Shown here: in pieces, positions 19,952 to 31,599 of the stretch
Numbering within the stretch: position 1 is the first letter of the stretch
Layout: every line of letters starts with the position of its first letter
From: Urophycis tenuis
Taxonomy: Eukaryota > Chordata > Actinopteri > Gadiformes > Phycidae
Direction: 5' to 3'
NCBI GenBank assembly: GCA_036785325.1
Contig: JAXIVH010000105.1
Location: 343,501-407,500, forward strand
Length of the DNA: 64,000 bases
Position numbers and translations under genes: made by a program
The notes under the pieces: generated by a model
What the model was told of the DNA's origin: nothing
Seen by the model: the letters and a program-made list of their open reading frames with translations, nothing else
Database searches by the model: none

Positions 19952-22710
19952 TCACTGATAAAGTCTGTTCTTCAGGAGTTGCGCTTTTTTGGACAGTGTA
20001 TTGCCTTCAAGCTCCATGACCACCTTCTGCAGCACTTCAAAGGTACACTTGAGTTCAGCAGGGTAGTTTAGGTTCAAAGAGTATATTAGGCCAAACAACA
20101 TGGCAGCGGCTATGGGAACATTGTCCAAATCCTGCATCACAATCTGGGACTCGAGAACAATGCCAATGTCCTCTGGTTTTGCACTGGCATCTCTGTGTTT
20201 GCAGACGTATATACCCATAGTGGTGTCCTCAATGGATTCCTGGAGGAGGGATCCATCTGCTGCCTGTACAATGCACAAAAATAATAACTGATTACAGTCC
20301 ATGCTACGTCCATATAGGGAATACTGCATATTAAGATATCAAATCAAACTTTATTTATATGGCACTTTTCATACAGTAGGGAAACACTAAGTGCCACATA
20401 GAGGCTCAAAATCACGAATACTTTGATTTAAGCAATATTACCCAAGAGGGTGTGCTTTGACGTCATTTGCACGACAGTGATGCGGTCCTGACGTTGGATG
20501 ACTCCAGATTATTTAAAAGCTCAAAAGTCGCAACAAAAGAGGAACAGAAAAACAGAAGTAATATCTTCCTCGTTTTATCCATATTTGTCTTTTTTTTTTT
20601 TTAATTTCCATGGTCACAACTAGTGTTTCTAGTTTGAACGCACAGAAGGGAGAAAACCCTCTCGGCTAAAATGAGGCAGTTCACAGAATATTAACTAAAA
20701 AATGTTATTTGATTGTTCTAAAATTTTAGTTTGGCAGCTGACAAGAACACTCTAGAGGAAATAGAGAGATAGATACAACAAGATGACATGGCGGAGTAAT
20801 ATTTTTAGTTTGGAGTCAGGGGTGCTGTCATGCTGATTTGAGCATGTTCTAAATGTCTTGTTGACCAAACAGATTGCTTGGTCAGAACTACTTGTTGCAT
20901 AAATTGAGATCACTACCATATTATTTTACAAGTTATCCGATATTAAGTAATTATAATGAGTAAGTGTTTTAAATCTTTTACAAAGCATGATAGACAACAT
21001 CTCAACATACTAAACCTAAGTAATACATACCACATACTCGCTCAATAGATTCTCCGGGTCCTCGTTCAGGTAAACGCAGAGTGCCTTTAAGACACATTCT
21101 CTTCTCAGGTCCACGTCATCATCCTGAGGCAGAAAAGCAGAAGCACAGGTTGTTTTTTCAGAGTTTTGTCCAAGCAAAAGGCAACTCTAGGCTACAGAAT
21201 CAAGTTAACTGGACATAATTTTTTGTTCTGGAAGACACTCAATTAAGTGTTACACCCCCACCCCCCAGAGAGTATACTTACTTCATCCGTGGGTGCAATG
21301 ATGCCCCCTAGGCGTCTCCCAATCTGTCCTCCTCTGTTTTTAAAAAGTTTGAGCAGTTTCTCGGAGTGAACATCTAATTGCGATAGAAATCTGGACTGCA
21401 GGGGCATTGTTGTGATCCGTTTGAATTCAGCATTTACCTGAAAATGAGAATGAGAATGATCACATGAGATATGGCAGCAATTCATTAAAAAAGAAAAAAA
21501 AGAACACCAATCAAGTAACCATGACCAACAGTAAGTTAAGTGTAGCCAGCAGGTAAGTGTACTTGACTTTGTCAAATAATGAAGATAAAACAACAGATAT
21601 GATTTAATTTTAGTTTCTAATGTGAGTGAGTAAGTGAGAGAGAGAAAGAGAGATTGAGTGTGTGAGAGAGTGAATGAGTGAGTGAGAATATCTCACCTCG
21701 CCTACTTCAAAAAGTGCTGGGCATCTCGTCTGGAAGTCTCTTATCATTGGTGTGTCGCGAACCACTTCCTGTCTCCTGTGTGCAAACGTCTTTTCCATCT
21801 TCATCCTTACTGCTTCCCTGTTGTTCTTCTTCTTAACATCTGAAAGAAGCTCAATTCTCACACTTTCAAGACTCTTCTCAGATTCTCCAGTAGGATAGGG
21901 GGGACAGTAGTTAACTTCAGACCTTCTTGGTTTTTTAATGCCAAAAGCAGGGCTGGATTTTCCCTCTGGTTTGTGCTTGAGAGAGTTGATTGTCACCTCA
22001 GGACATCCAAGCTTTCTCAAGTGAGTGCGGTAGATTGCCAGTTTGTTCTTCAAGCTGCATTTCCATCCAGCATATCCAGAGAGGGAGCCTTTCTCAGTCA
22101 GGCAAGGATGCTTTGAGATTAGAGCCTCTCCAACTGTGTTAAATTCCTTGTCAGAAACATAAAGTTTGTACTGAACAACTTCTTGCACTAGGCCCTCAAG
22201 AATGTTCGACTTAAGTTTAGGATCAGGAATAAACAAAGTACCCTTTTCCCTATAGGCTGCATTTCCCTGCGCAAGTTTCAGCTCGGCATCATAATTGAAC
22301 TGAGGAACGCGAAAGATGCCCGGCCAGGATGACCGAGAGCTGGATGACTCTGACCCCGGTGAAGAGATTATGTCCGTGTCAACACATCCACTAGATAGGG
22401 ATGAGGATTCATCAAGGCAGTGATGGGCAGCCAAGGTGGGAAGGATATAAACAGGAGGAGTTGAGGCATCTGTTGTGGCAATCACTCTAATTGTGCCTCG
22501 ATCCTGTACTTCATCCATAGAAGTGAGGTTCATGAAGTCATTTCCAAATAGTGCATCCATAAACTGAAGTCTGAAATCAAAGTTAAGTCCGCATTGTCTT
22601 TGTACTTCATTAACAAGTTCATCAACAGATCCAGGGAGTCCGTTTTGGAAAGTCAACCTTTGGCTGCTGTTGTCACCAATGATGACTTTGAGAAGTGCCA
22701 GGGTATTCAT
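19952..22710 (-). CDS. SAMD3-like protein gene, four coding exons
   Basis: Exons are 22710-21697, 21437-21282, 21123-21031 and 20263-19952, all joined by phase-0 GT-AG introns, for about 524 residues. The first ATG follows an acceptor (tttttacag) by about 20 nt. Residues 1-75 look like a PB1/ubiquitin-like domain (LLKVIIGDNSSQRLTF, then FRLQFMDALFGNDFMNL and DRGTIRVIA). The middle carries YCPPYPTGESEKSLES and RCPALFEVGE. The last exon holds the EDIGIVLESQ ... FGLIYSLNLNYPAELKCTFE segment. I recall the whole layout from fish proteins annotated as SAM domain-containing protein 3-like, many of which appear transposon-borne. The biochemical role is unknown. It lies directly downstream, same strand, of the DDE-like gene. 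No stop or frameshift seen. Confidence 0.75.
20335..20420. repeat. short retroposon tail
   Basis: tcaaatcaaactttatttat followed by ggcacttttcatac is a common fish retroposon end, here in the last intron of the SAMD3-like gene. Confidence 0.45.
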
Positions 22711-23270
22711 TCTTCTACGTCTCAATCTGTAAAAAGAAGGAAAGTGACAAAGAAAAAAAAGATTACTTATTGAATACTTATTGTTTCATGTTAATCGCAG
22801 TATTTCACTTATGTCAATACAGTAATTGATTTAACATGATGTTACGTTTCTCATCTTCAATTTACTCAAATATAGTATGACCACTTGGCCAGAGAATTGA
22901 TTCTTGTCCCACTTTCATTTTGTAATTTGTCCAACTACTACCTGATAAAATCCATCTGTACTAGCTTTAAGTTCATGCTGAATACTAGACAAAGGTGGAT
23001 ACAAATGAGAAGCCTAGGATGTGACCCGCAAAAATCAGTATGACATGCAATACAGTATGACCTATAATGGATATGCAAAGAGTTTTTAGAGAAACTCCCA
23101 TGGGCAACAAAGCAGAAAGAATGCAGTCTGAATGTGGAGAGAAAATAGATGCGATGATACACATGCACGCATATTGACAGACTTCAATGACAAATGTCTT
23201 CAAAAAAAATCATACAACTCAGCATGCACATTACCATATCACCAAATGTATGTGTGTAAATAAAGAGCCA

Positions 23271-26024
23271 TTACTTTGGACTGAAAATATATTTTATAGA
23301 AATGAATTCTTCAGTCCTACAATTAATCACCGTTTTGGTGGTTAACCAACCTTTTATGATAATCTGCCTTTTTAAGGTCACCATATGACTTGATCCAACC
23401 GTGTAAGAGGCCAGTGGATAGGGGTCAGTGAGTTCACTGAGTGCCAGAAGTTTTACTTCTCTGGACGGTGACGAGCTTAGCTCAAAGGCTCTGTAGTGTT
23501 CAGTGTACCACTCACACAGCACTTTCACAATGAGGAACAACATCTCGTTTATTACACACATCTGAATAATTTCAGCGAACTCTGGTAATCCACCTACCGA
23601 TCCGTGGGCAACTATCATGCCATTGCTGTAAGCTATGCCATTGCTTGATGCGTTCTTAGCAAGATGCACTTCTGATGTGCTAGGGCATTTAAGCTTTATA
23701 GCCTCAGCTACTTCCTCCTTCAGTACATCAAGTGGAACTGTGGAGACATTAGATACGTCTAGGCAACATTTACCATAAGACGGTGAGTTCAGGTGAAATG
23801 CGATCATCATTTGATGTTTTGAAGCCAAAGTCAGTGGGACATTCTTAAAGCAACTTGTGTGTCTGACAATGTTCTTGAAGAAACTATGTTTGGCTTCAAA
23901 TCGCATTGTCCAAACTGTGACTAGAGGGCCAAAACACCTTATCATCTGGGGGTAGTGTTCTACAAAGTGGTGTTTGGGTAGAAGTCTGACACCAGGGAAC
24001 AGGTCTTGGTACCTCTGTCTGTGCTCAACAATTTTGCTTTCTAGGTATGAGATGGACTCATCTGTATGCACAGGAGCAACAACTAACTGTACAATATCCT
24101 TTAAATCCATCAACACAAGCCATGCTGGCTCATTTTCTGGGATAAGAGGACCTATCACAAATGGGAGCAGCCTCAGTAGGCTCCAGTTTTCATGAGCGTT
24201 GCCACCGATAGTTTTCCGACCAAAGACACTCTGTGGTACAATATGTGGCTTGTTTGTTTTGTCGGACCATTTATAAGGGAAATTCAAAATTGCTTTATTT
24301 AGTTCTTCTAATGTAAATAACTTCTTTGAGATCATTAATGCCAAGCAATGGGCCAGCTCAACAGGCACAATGCCCTCAAATATATCATGAGCAACATCAG
24401 GCGGAAAACCAGAGACAACATGAAAATGAGAAAGAGTTTTGGTAAAAATGCACTCTCTCTTAACTCCAAAGCAATGTGTATCTTTCTCACAAGATGATTT
24501 TACATGATCTGCATGGCCTTCTCTTGTTCTAAGGCTGAAAACACCAGTAGCAACACAGTGATTCCTGAAATCACAACTCTTTGCTGTGCAAAAGCGACAA
24601 ACGTAATCACCAGAAAAATTTTCTATGAACCCTGCAATACCATGCGCACCCAGGTTGTCAGCCACAATGCTCAGTACTGTACCTTTAAGCGACTTGCCTA
24701 ATAAAGGCACATAGACACCATCGTCCTCAAGAGTTTTAAGATCTTAAAGAAGGGGTTCCAAGATTGTTTTATAACCATATGTTTTTACATCACCACTTTT
24801 ACAAAGCACAGCAAGATAAATAGATGATAAAGATGAGTGGGAGCCTGGTGGCAGGTTACCTAGTATCCAGTAAACGCCACAAAGCTTGTGTTTTTTCCTA
24901 GAGGTGCCTAGGGGATTGCAGGTCTCAAAATCATCCACATACAGACGCAGTGATATCCGTAACTCCTCTGCATTTAGGAAGCTGTTTGCCTTGAAATGCA
25001 AACCATCTTCAGGGGACCTGAATTCAAGTGATGGGTCAACTTCAATGTCCTGTTGTCCTCTATGATTTTCAATTACCTTGTCAACAATGGCCTTATTATT
25101 TAAAATTTGTTGCAAAGACTTTAACAGTGGGACATACTGAAAGGTGTGTTTCTTTCTATGATTAAGTATGTAAGTAACTGGTTCAACAACACAGAATTGT
25201 TCCCTATAAAATGTTTTACGTTGATATGAAGTACTAAGAGGGCCGCCTTTTTCAATTGCTTTTGGAACAGGGTTAGATGAGCATACTGCTGTTGTGATTT
25301 CTGTAACTACAGAGTCATCAACTTGTATATTGTGATGCTTAAGGATGTCTGTTACAATGCTTTGAGATACTGTGAGTGATGCTGTGTTTATCAAGTAGTA
25401 AAGCTCTTGCAAAAAATCATCAATTGCTGTACCTGGCACATGGACTAAATATTCCAACTTTAGTAAGGCTGCTGCAAGCTGCTGCTCAATAACACTTGGA
25501 AGTACGTTGTGTTGAACATGTGACGAATCAGACACACACTCTTCATCTTGGCTATCAGCAAACAATTCATCTACTGGTGGAGATGCTATTGTTGTTGTTT
25601 TTACAATACCTGGTAGAAAATCAGCTAATGTGTGAGGTGTGTGTCGGCGACTCTTATGAGACTTAAAGGTGCCATAAACACTTGTTTGAAAACTACAGCC
25701 AACAAACATGCAACAAATGTTTTCATTTTTCTTCAGATGTGTGTTGATATGAACAAAAAACTCCCTTTCATTAGCTAAATTTTTGCATGCACATAAGTGA
25801 CAGCTGAAAACAGACAACTCTTTTGGTGTCTGATTATCATGTGTGGAATGCACTCTACTTTGATGGACAATTAAAGCATTCCATGTCTTAAATGTACAGG
25901 GACATTTAGAATACGTACATGGATAATTTATGGTGCGTCCAAAATGTGGGTGTTTGAGTTTATAATGATGAAGTAAGTCGGACCTACTTTGCACAGCAAC
26001 TGAACACCCTTTACACTGCCACAT
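23271..26024 (-). pseudogene. C2H2 zinc-finger/DDE-type transposase-like gene with one in-frame stop
   Basis: Frame 26024-24747 ends at TAA (24746-24744). The same frame continues from 24743 to 23271, so one codon divides an otherwise open 917-codon gene. The coding exon starts just after a good acceptor (tttctctttctctag, 26028). Residues 1-130 contain about four C2H2-like fingers (CKGCSVAVQS..HYKLKH; CPCTFKTWNALIVHQSRVH; CHLCACKNLA..HINTH; CSFQTSVYGTFKSHKSRRH). After the stop come VADNLGAHGIAGF, CRFC, PPDVAHDIFEGIVPVEL, LPKHHFVEHYPQMI and WTMRFEAKHSFFKN. These resemble CMC/EnSpm or KDZ-type transposases, with Asp (ADN), Asp (AHD) and Glu (RFE) as inferred catalytic residues. The superfamily is not settled. 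Confidence 0.7.
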
Positions 26025-26639
26025 TTACTAGAGAAAGAGAAAAACAAATGGAAGTTCAACTCACCGACACACATCCTACAGAAATAGAGCAAATCTTTAC
26101 CATAATTTAAAATGCATAATCTTCCCAGTTAATTAGGGTACCCTCTAATCCTAAACAAATGCAGTCTAATACAGAAATCAATAAATATAATATAGTAATA
26201 GTTTATCAAGTGTTGAAAAACTTATTACATCTAAAATTACAGTCACTTCACAGTCATTTCAGAAGGTGTAGTTTGCAGTGCTGTTAAATAATGTGTGCTT
26301 GTCCTGAGTGACTTATAATTAGAAACACTTCTCCAAGGTAGTTTCAACAAAAAATGAACACTAAAACCTTAAAGACAGTAGAATTTACAGCAATATCACT
26401 ACAATGTTATATAAAAGAATATCATCATCATCATGCTAAAAATCCATTAATTCTTGTTTAAACACATCCAGTTAACCAACAAAAGTAATTGAATAGAAAT
26501 ACTCACCACTACTACAGAGCCTTTGACACAGCACCCAGATATTAAATATTGGCTTTCGCTGGAGGATATCTACACAGGAAAAATAGATAAATGTTAAACT
26601 CAACACAAAGCAGGAAATAACAATTGCAAAAGAGCTATA

Positions 26640-26906
26640 GTTTATAATGAAGTCCGACGAGGGGGCGGCATCGCGGTGTATTTAACGTTTATTACCAACG
26701 GTCGCGCTGTACCAGTGTTTGGGGAGGTGCACGTCGACGTAAAGGGTCCGCGAAGGGTCCGCAAAGGGTCCGCCGTGGGTACGCCGTCCCCTGCGTCGCG
26801 TCGACGCGGAAGTATACAGCCACGTGTTGCATTGTGGCACGCTAACAATTTATACAATTCAGTTCTTGCTCGACTACGCCACCTAGGGTGGGGGAGGACA
26901 ACCTAG
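26640..26906 (-). mobile_element. PIF/Harbinger-related GC-rich fragment
   Basis: Shares with 41985-42110, in opposite orientation, the run of ggaccctttgcggacccttt units next to cgtcgacgtgcacctccc and the gaagtata motif. It lies in the long 5' intron of the DDE-like gene. Boundaries uncertain. Confidence 0.55.
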
Positions 26907-28043
26907 GAAGTGAAATTACCCCCCAAATTACTAAACCAGGACACAGGTTCGGAGCACTCTTAGGCAGAACTCAAGTTCAAGTATTTATTCTCTTTTCACA
27001 AATACGAAATGTATAGCGCTGTACAATATGTGGGTTGGCTGATCTGGCCGAAATCAAGAATAATGTCACATGGATTCACACAAGTACACTGAAATTCACA
27101 TTCGATACAGGGTTCTTCAGTCCATACACATCATAAATACAGTAGTCATACAGGTCAATATAGTCAGGTAAAATCAAATGTGCACTATGTCGGGGTGGTG
27201 CAAAGGGCCAAATACAAGTAAACTACAACAGAGGGGAAAGACAGTATTACACTAATCCCTATTCAACACCCAATCATACGAAACGCCCCGGTACGGGGAA
27301 AAGGGGCAGTGGTGTTACTCTTACAGGGGGTAAGGCAGGTTTAGGCTAACCAGTAGCAGCTCGGTTGAAAGGAACAGTTAAAGACTAGGGAAAAGACCAC
27401 ACGAAAATAAACACACAAAATAAAGGGAAAAGCACACTTCAACTAAGACTACTACGAAAATAAGTGTGTGCGCCAACGCGCGCAAGAGTGAGTGCACAGA
27501 AGGAGGCTGACCGGCAGATACACGTTGATAGATATGATCGATGGTGAAACGCTGTTTGACAAACTGTGGCGGACCTAAACGCGGAATAAATTGGCACGAG
27601 GCAAACATGCATGGCAAAATTGATACTCCTACTTTAATATTGCCGCGTCGGTTTTCCTCCATTTCGTTACAGCAGCTATGTTTCACCAAGGCCAATGTCA
27701 GAGTTACACACCATCCACACTTGTCAACTTGTTTTATACCTCTAACGTGCGCCAATTTGAAAAGAGAATAGAAATAGGGCTATATTCTATGAATTTTCCC
27801 ATACAAACTAGTTGCCGTGCATACATTACGTTACCAGACATAAAAAAACTAATGCAAAAGTATTCAAGGACGGCAGACATGACCGCTACCGCTAGCAACC
27901 AGTGAATGACCGAAAACGTTAGCATGAAGACGGACTCGGATTTACTCGACATTACCGGAAAATAAAAAGGCAACTCTATTCAAATATTGAACATAAACAC
28001 TGCTTCCAACACTGGCTCATATTTGACAGTTTGTATTACTTAC
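26907..28043. other. 5' intron of the DDE-like gene, no gene recognised
   Basis: Begins with cctagggtgggggaggacaacctagg, itself an imperfect inverted repeat. The 125-codon reverse frame at 27755-27378 has no family character and I do not support it. Confidence 0.4.
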
Positions 28044-28170
28044 CTTATGTGTCCAGAGCAGCCAAAATCCACAGAAAAAATCTTCAGCGATCGGGAAAAT
28101 GGCGGAGTGTTCAGGTCTTCGACAAACGTTTTCTGTCCAGGAGGAGCCTCGCGGGAGGCGGGGTTTTCAA
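28044..28170 (-). promoter_or_regulatory. noncoding first exon/promoter of the DDE-like gene
   Basis: Read on the minus strand, a GC-richer segment with CG dinucleotides and a cgccattttcc motif ends in a consensus donor (acataag|gtaagt at 28044/28043). The next usable acceptor is the one before the ATG at 26024. Start of transcription is inferred, not seen. Confidence 0.45.
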
Positions 28171-28373
28171 CTAAAAACATAACTTTTGCCTTTCTTCTTC
28201 AAATGATGTAGACATGTAGATTTTAAATTGTTCAATGTTGAAATGTTTTTTAAAGATTTAATCATGTTTTGGAGAGAAATATAAATCAATTATGTAGCAT
28301 AGACAAAATGCATACTTAGAAATTGAACAACCCTCCTTCTTCCATTTTTTCAGTGTTTGACCATTGTCTACTT

Positions 28374-28915
28374 AAAAAAAATAAGGCAACAAAGTGACAC
28401 TTAATATAATTGAATAGATTTGAATTACTTCAAATTGATTAAAAACTATTGATTTTTAATTAATTAAATTTAAACAAAATTATTAAATACGCAATAATGA
28501 AATCATGGGTTGAAATATTTTGGATTTACTAAAAATATCCCAAATCTTGATTAAATCCAAATCAATTTTACAGGGAAAACTGATTAATATTTACTAGGTA
28601 CCTGAAAAAAAAGTAATTTAGATTTACCAAATATCTGCAAAAAGGTGATTTAGAACTACTAATTTAGTAGGTGGAATTTATTTATATTTACTAAGTATCA
28701 GGATTAAATTGATTTCTATTCACTAAATATCTGGATGGTATTGATTTATGTCACTAATTTTATGGGTAAAATTGGGGCTATCTTTCTAAATATATGGATA
28801 AGAATGATTTGGATTCAATAATAAAAAATAAGTTGCATTAACTTATAATGGGTACCAAAATGACTTAAAATCTATTTAATGTTATTGATTGTCACTTTGT
28901 TGCCATAATTTTTTT
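28374..28915. repeat. AT-rich element with 26-bp inverted ends
   Basis: Arms at 28374-28399 and 28890-28915 share ggcaacaaagtgaca. The interior is a decayed tandem array of units containing atttactaaatatctgg, each about 50-60 bp. Confidence 0.65.
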
Positions 28916-29079
28916 ATGTCAAAATTACTTAATACCATGCCTTCTTGTTGCAAGAATTTACTGAAGGTCAGTTAACAAATCACCATAATCAGCGCAGGTA
29001 AACATTTTACTTGTGCAACTTAATTTACACATACATTTTCAGCAATTTGTGCAAATTCTTCTATTAAAACCTGCAACAC

Positions 29080-29744
29080 TTAAAGGGATAGTTCACCCTA
29101 GAATGAAATTTCGCTCATTATCTACTCCCCCTCATGTGGACTAAGGGCTGGGAGAAGTTTCAGAGTCCTCCGTCACCTTCTCTGAGTTACAAGGGGTCTC
29201 GGTGTAGCAGAAAAAAAAACACACACCAAAAAACATCCAAATACCTCTATGCTGCTCGTTTGTAATGTCCGTCTTGTATTGAAGCCCCGGGATGCGGAAT
29301 TGTCCCGAAAAAAAAAAAAAAAAGTCCTCATTTCAAGCTTGTTTGTAGCATTAGCTCCCAGCTCCCAGTGTCTGTCCGGCTCTTCCGCTACCAGTGCGCA
29401 TGCGCAAGGTTTGCCCCGAGATTCGACTAATGCTACAACCAAGCTTGAAATGTGGACTTATTTAATTTTTTTTCGGGACAATTACCCATCCCGGGGCTTC
29501 AATACAAGACGGACATTACAAATGAGCAGCATAGAGGTATTTGGATGTTTTTTGGTGTGTGTTTTTTTTACGAAGACGATGGTGTCCATTTGCAACCATT
29601 ACATTGAAACGCACTGCTACACCGAGACCCCCCTGTAACTCAGAGAAGGGACGGAGGACTCTGAAACTTCTCCCAGCCCTTAGTCGACATGAGGGTGGGT
29701 AGATAATGAGCGAAATTTCATTCTAGGGTGAACTATCCCTTTAA
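29080..29744. mobile_element. foldback element, 665 bp
   Basis: Both ends are ttaaagggatagttcaccct in inverted orientation, and most of the element is a long imperfect palindrome: the segments near 29230-29330 and 29440-29560 are complementary, e.g. cttgtattgaagcccc versus ggggcttcaatacaag. An 11-bp direct repeat, aacctgcaaca, flanks it (29068-29078 and 29745-29755), longer than for hAT and closer to Mutator-type duplications. Confidence 0.8.
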
Positions 29745-30109
29745 AACCTGCAACATGTGTACACAACAGAATCACAGCAGCAATTCCCTTGAATGAGTGT
29801 GATTATTTTTTTCTGAACAGCCCTTATACAGCACTTACTGTAAACTCAGACAAAGCCTAAATATTTCTGGAGAAAAACAAGACATTTACTATTTGAGGCC
29901 AGCCACCTGCACAGGAAGCTCCCTCATTTTCAGATTAGTACTATTTGTGCTCACAACTACAGTAACAGTGGCGCAAAACAGAGGTAAAGACCCAGCAGAA
30001 TATTGTACATCTCCATACTGGATCTGTGAGGTGGTCTTGCAAGAACAACCATAAGAAATCATGAAAAATAACAAGTGTCTAGTTTTTCCTGACTGTGGCA
30101 TCCATATAT

Positions 30110-30760
30110 CCTAGATTCAAGATTCAAGTATCTTTATTGTCAAATGTGCTACATGGCAGGCATATAGCACAGATGAAATTGCAGTCCTCTCAGACCTGGT
30201 GCAAAATAAACAATGGACAGACAAACGGACACCGTACAGACAAAAACACAGAAACACAGAAAAGTACGAAAAAGTGAGGTAGTGCGTTGATAAATGGAAA
30301 ATTGAATAGTGCAAAAAATAGTGCAAATATATTTAAAACAGTCAAAGGACAAATTTTAAAGTGTCAGTCAGGATGAGAGTTTGTGAGTGGTGGCGGGAGG
30401 GCAATGGTCCGAGATGGGTGCAGGGTTAAGAGTCAAGCATCTGTGGCAGGGGGGCAGAGGAGGGGGGGGGGGGGGGGGGGGGCAGGGGCAGAACAGGGAG
30501 GGAGTTGAGCCTCCGGACAGCCTGGTGAAAGAAGCTGTCCTTGAGCCTGCTGGTTCTGGCCCGCAGACTCCGCAGTCTCCTCCCCGACGGCAGAAAACTG
30601 AAGATACTGTGGGATGGGTGGGTGGGGTCACCAGCAATCCTGATGGCTTTGCCGGTGAGGCGGGTGTTGTAAATGTCCAAAATGGGGGGGAGAGAGACAC
30701 CGATGATCCTCTCAGCTGCTCTCACTATGCGTCGTGTGTTCATAGTCCACCAAGAAGTCC
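30110..30760 (-). mobile_element. 5'-truncated Rex1/L2-like LINE fragment
   Basis: The minus strand at 30743-30430 encodes the end of a LINE ORF2 (RIVRAAERIIGVSLPP, GDPTHPSHSIFSFLPSGRR, RLKDSFFHQAVRRLNSLP). It is followed by a proline-coding C run and a 3' tail ending in a tctttattgtcaaatg motif near 30130. The same family appears at 58136-61780. Confidence 0.8.
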
Positions 30761-30961
30761 TGTGTTTTCAAAACACAACTCTCACTGTCCCTGTTATGAT
30801 GCAGCATTATCATTTGCTCATTACTTCTGGAATACCAAGCTACAAAACCAGTTACTTGTTCCAACTGCAAGTCCAAAGTATAACATCACATCCTTCAAAT
30901 GAGGATAACATATTTTTTCTGAACAAGACTTGAGCACTCCAGTGTATTCAGGGTCCTTTTC

Positions 30962-31471
30962 TTAAGCCAGCAATTTGCTCTTGAGGCTGTTCACTTTTGG
31001 GGAAAGTTTTGAACAGTCCAGCTCGAGGAAGAGTTTCTGAAAAGCTTCGAAAGTATATCTGAGCTCCTTTGGATAGGCAAGATTTACTGCATATGTCAAA
31101 CCAATGAGCACAGCACAAGCCCTTGGGAAGTTGCCAAGAGCGGTCAGGACCTTTGCTCCATCTATCACAATTCCGATGTCCTCTGCACCTTCTGACACAT
31201 GAGACTGGATGCTGTAGATTTTCATGTCTTGCACAGCAAGGTCCTGTGCCACACTGTCTTCATCTGCATCCTGAAATAACGAGAACATTTTGTATTTCAG
31301 ACTGTACAGGTAAAGATCAACCTAAATAAATAGAGATTGAGAGAGAGAGAGCGATGCCTTTCAACTTACATCATATTCTTTAAAAAGCTGATTAGCAGAT
31401 TCTCCAAGGTACAGCATCAGACACCGGATGACAGTGTCTCTGGTATTGTTGATCGTAGGACTGCTAGGAGC
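30962..31471 (-). pseudogene. second SAMD3-like locus: last two coding exons
   Basis: Exon 31471-31370 (34 codons, acceptor ttgtttcag, donor gtaagt) and exon 31270-30962 (acceptor ttatttcag, ends in a stop) correspond to the last two exons of the gene at 19952-22710. Shared wording includes EDIGIV, NFPRACAVLIGLTYAVNL, YPKELRYTFEAFQKL and KVNSLKSKLL. Protein identity is modest, so it is a paralogue and not a recent copy. Upstream exons are missing where the Tigger element now sits, so this is probably a remnant. Confidence 0.7.
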
Positions 31472-31599
31472 CTGAAACAACATAAATTAATTTTACTCAA
31501 GGTCATGGTTCAGTTTTCAACACTAGAAGGCTTAGACTTGTGTGACTCCAGAAAGCCACTAGTCCTGGAAAAGAAAAGAAACTTAATAATAATAAATTA

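Noticed and set aside
27378..27755. 125-codon reverse frame in the 5' intron of the DDE-like gene
   Set aside because: No motif, no splice logic, lies inside a presumed intron with repeat debris.
29889..30101. Small reverse frames near 30 kb and elsewhere in AT-rich sequence
   Set aside because: No family similarity and no splice context.
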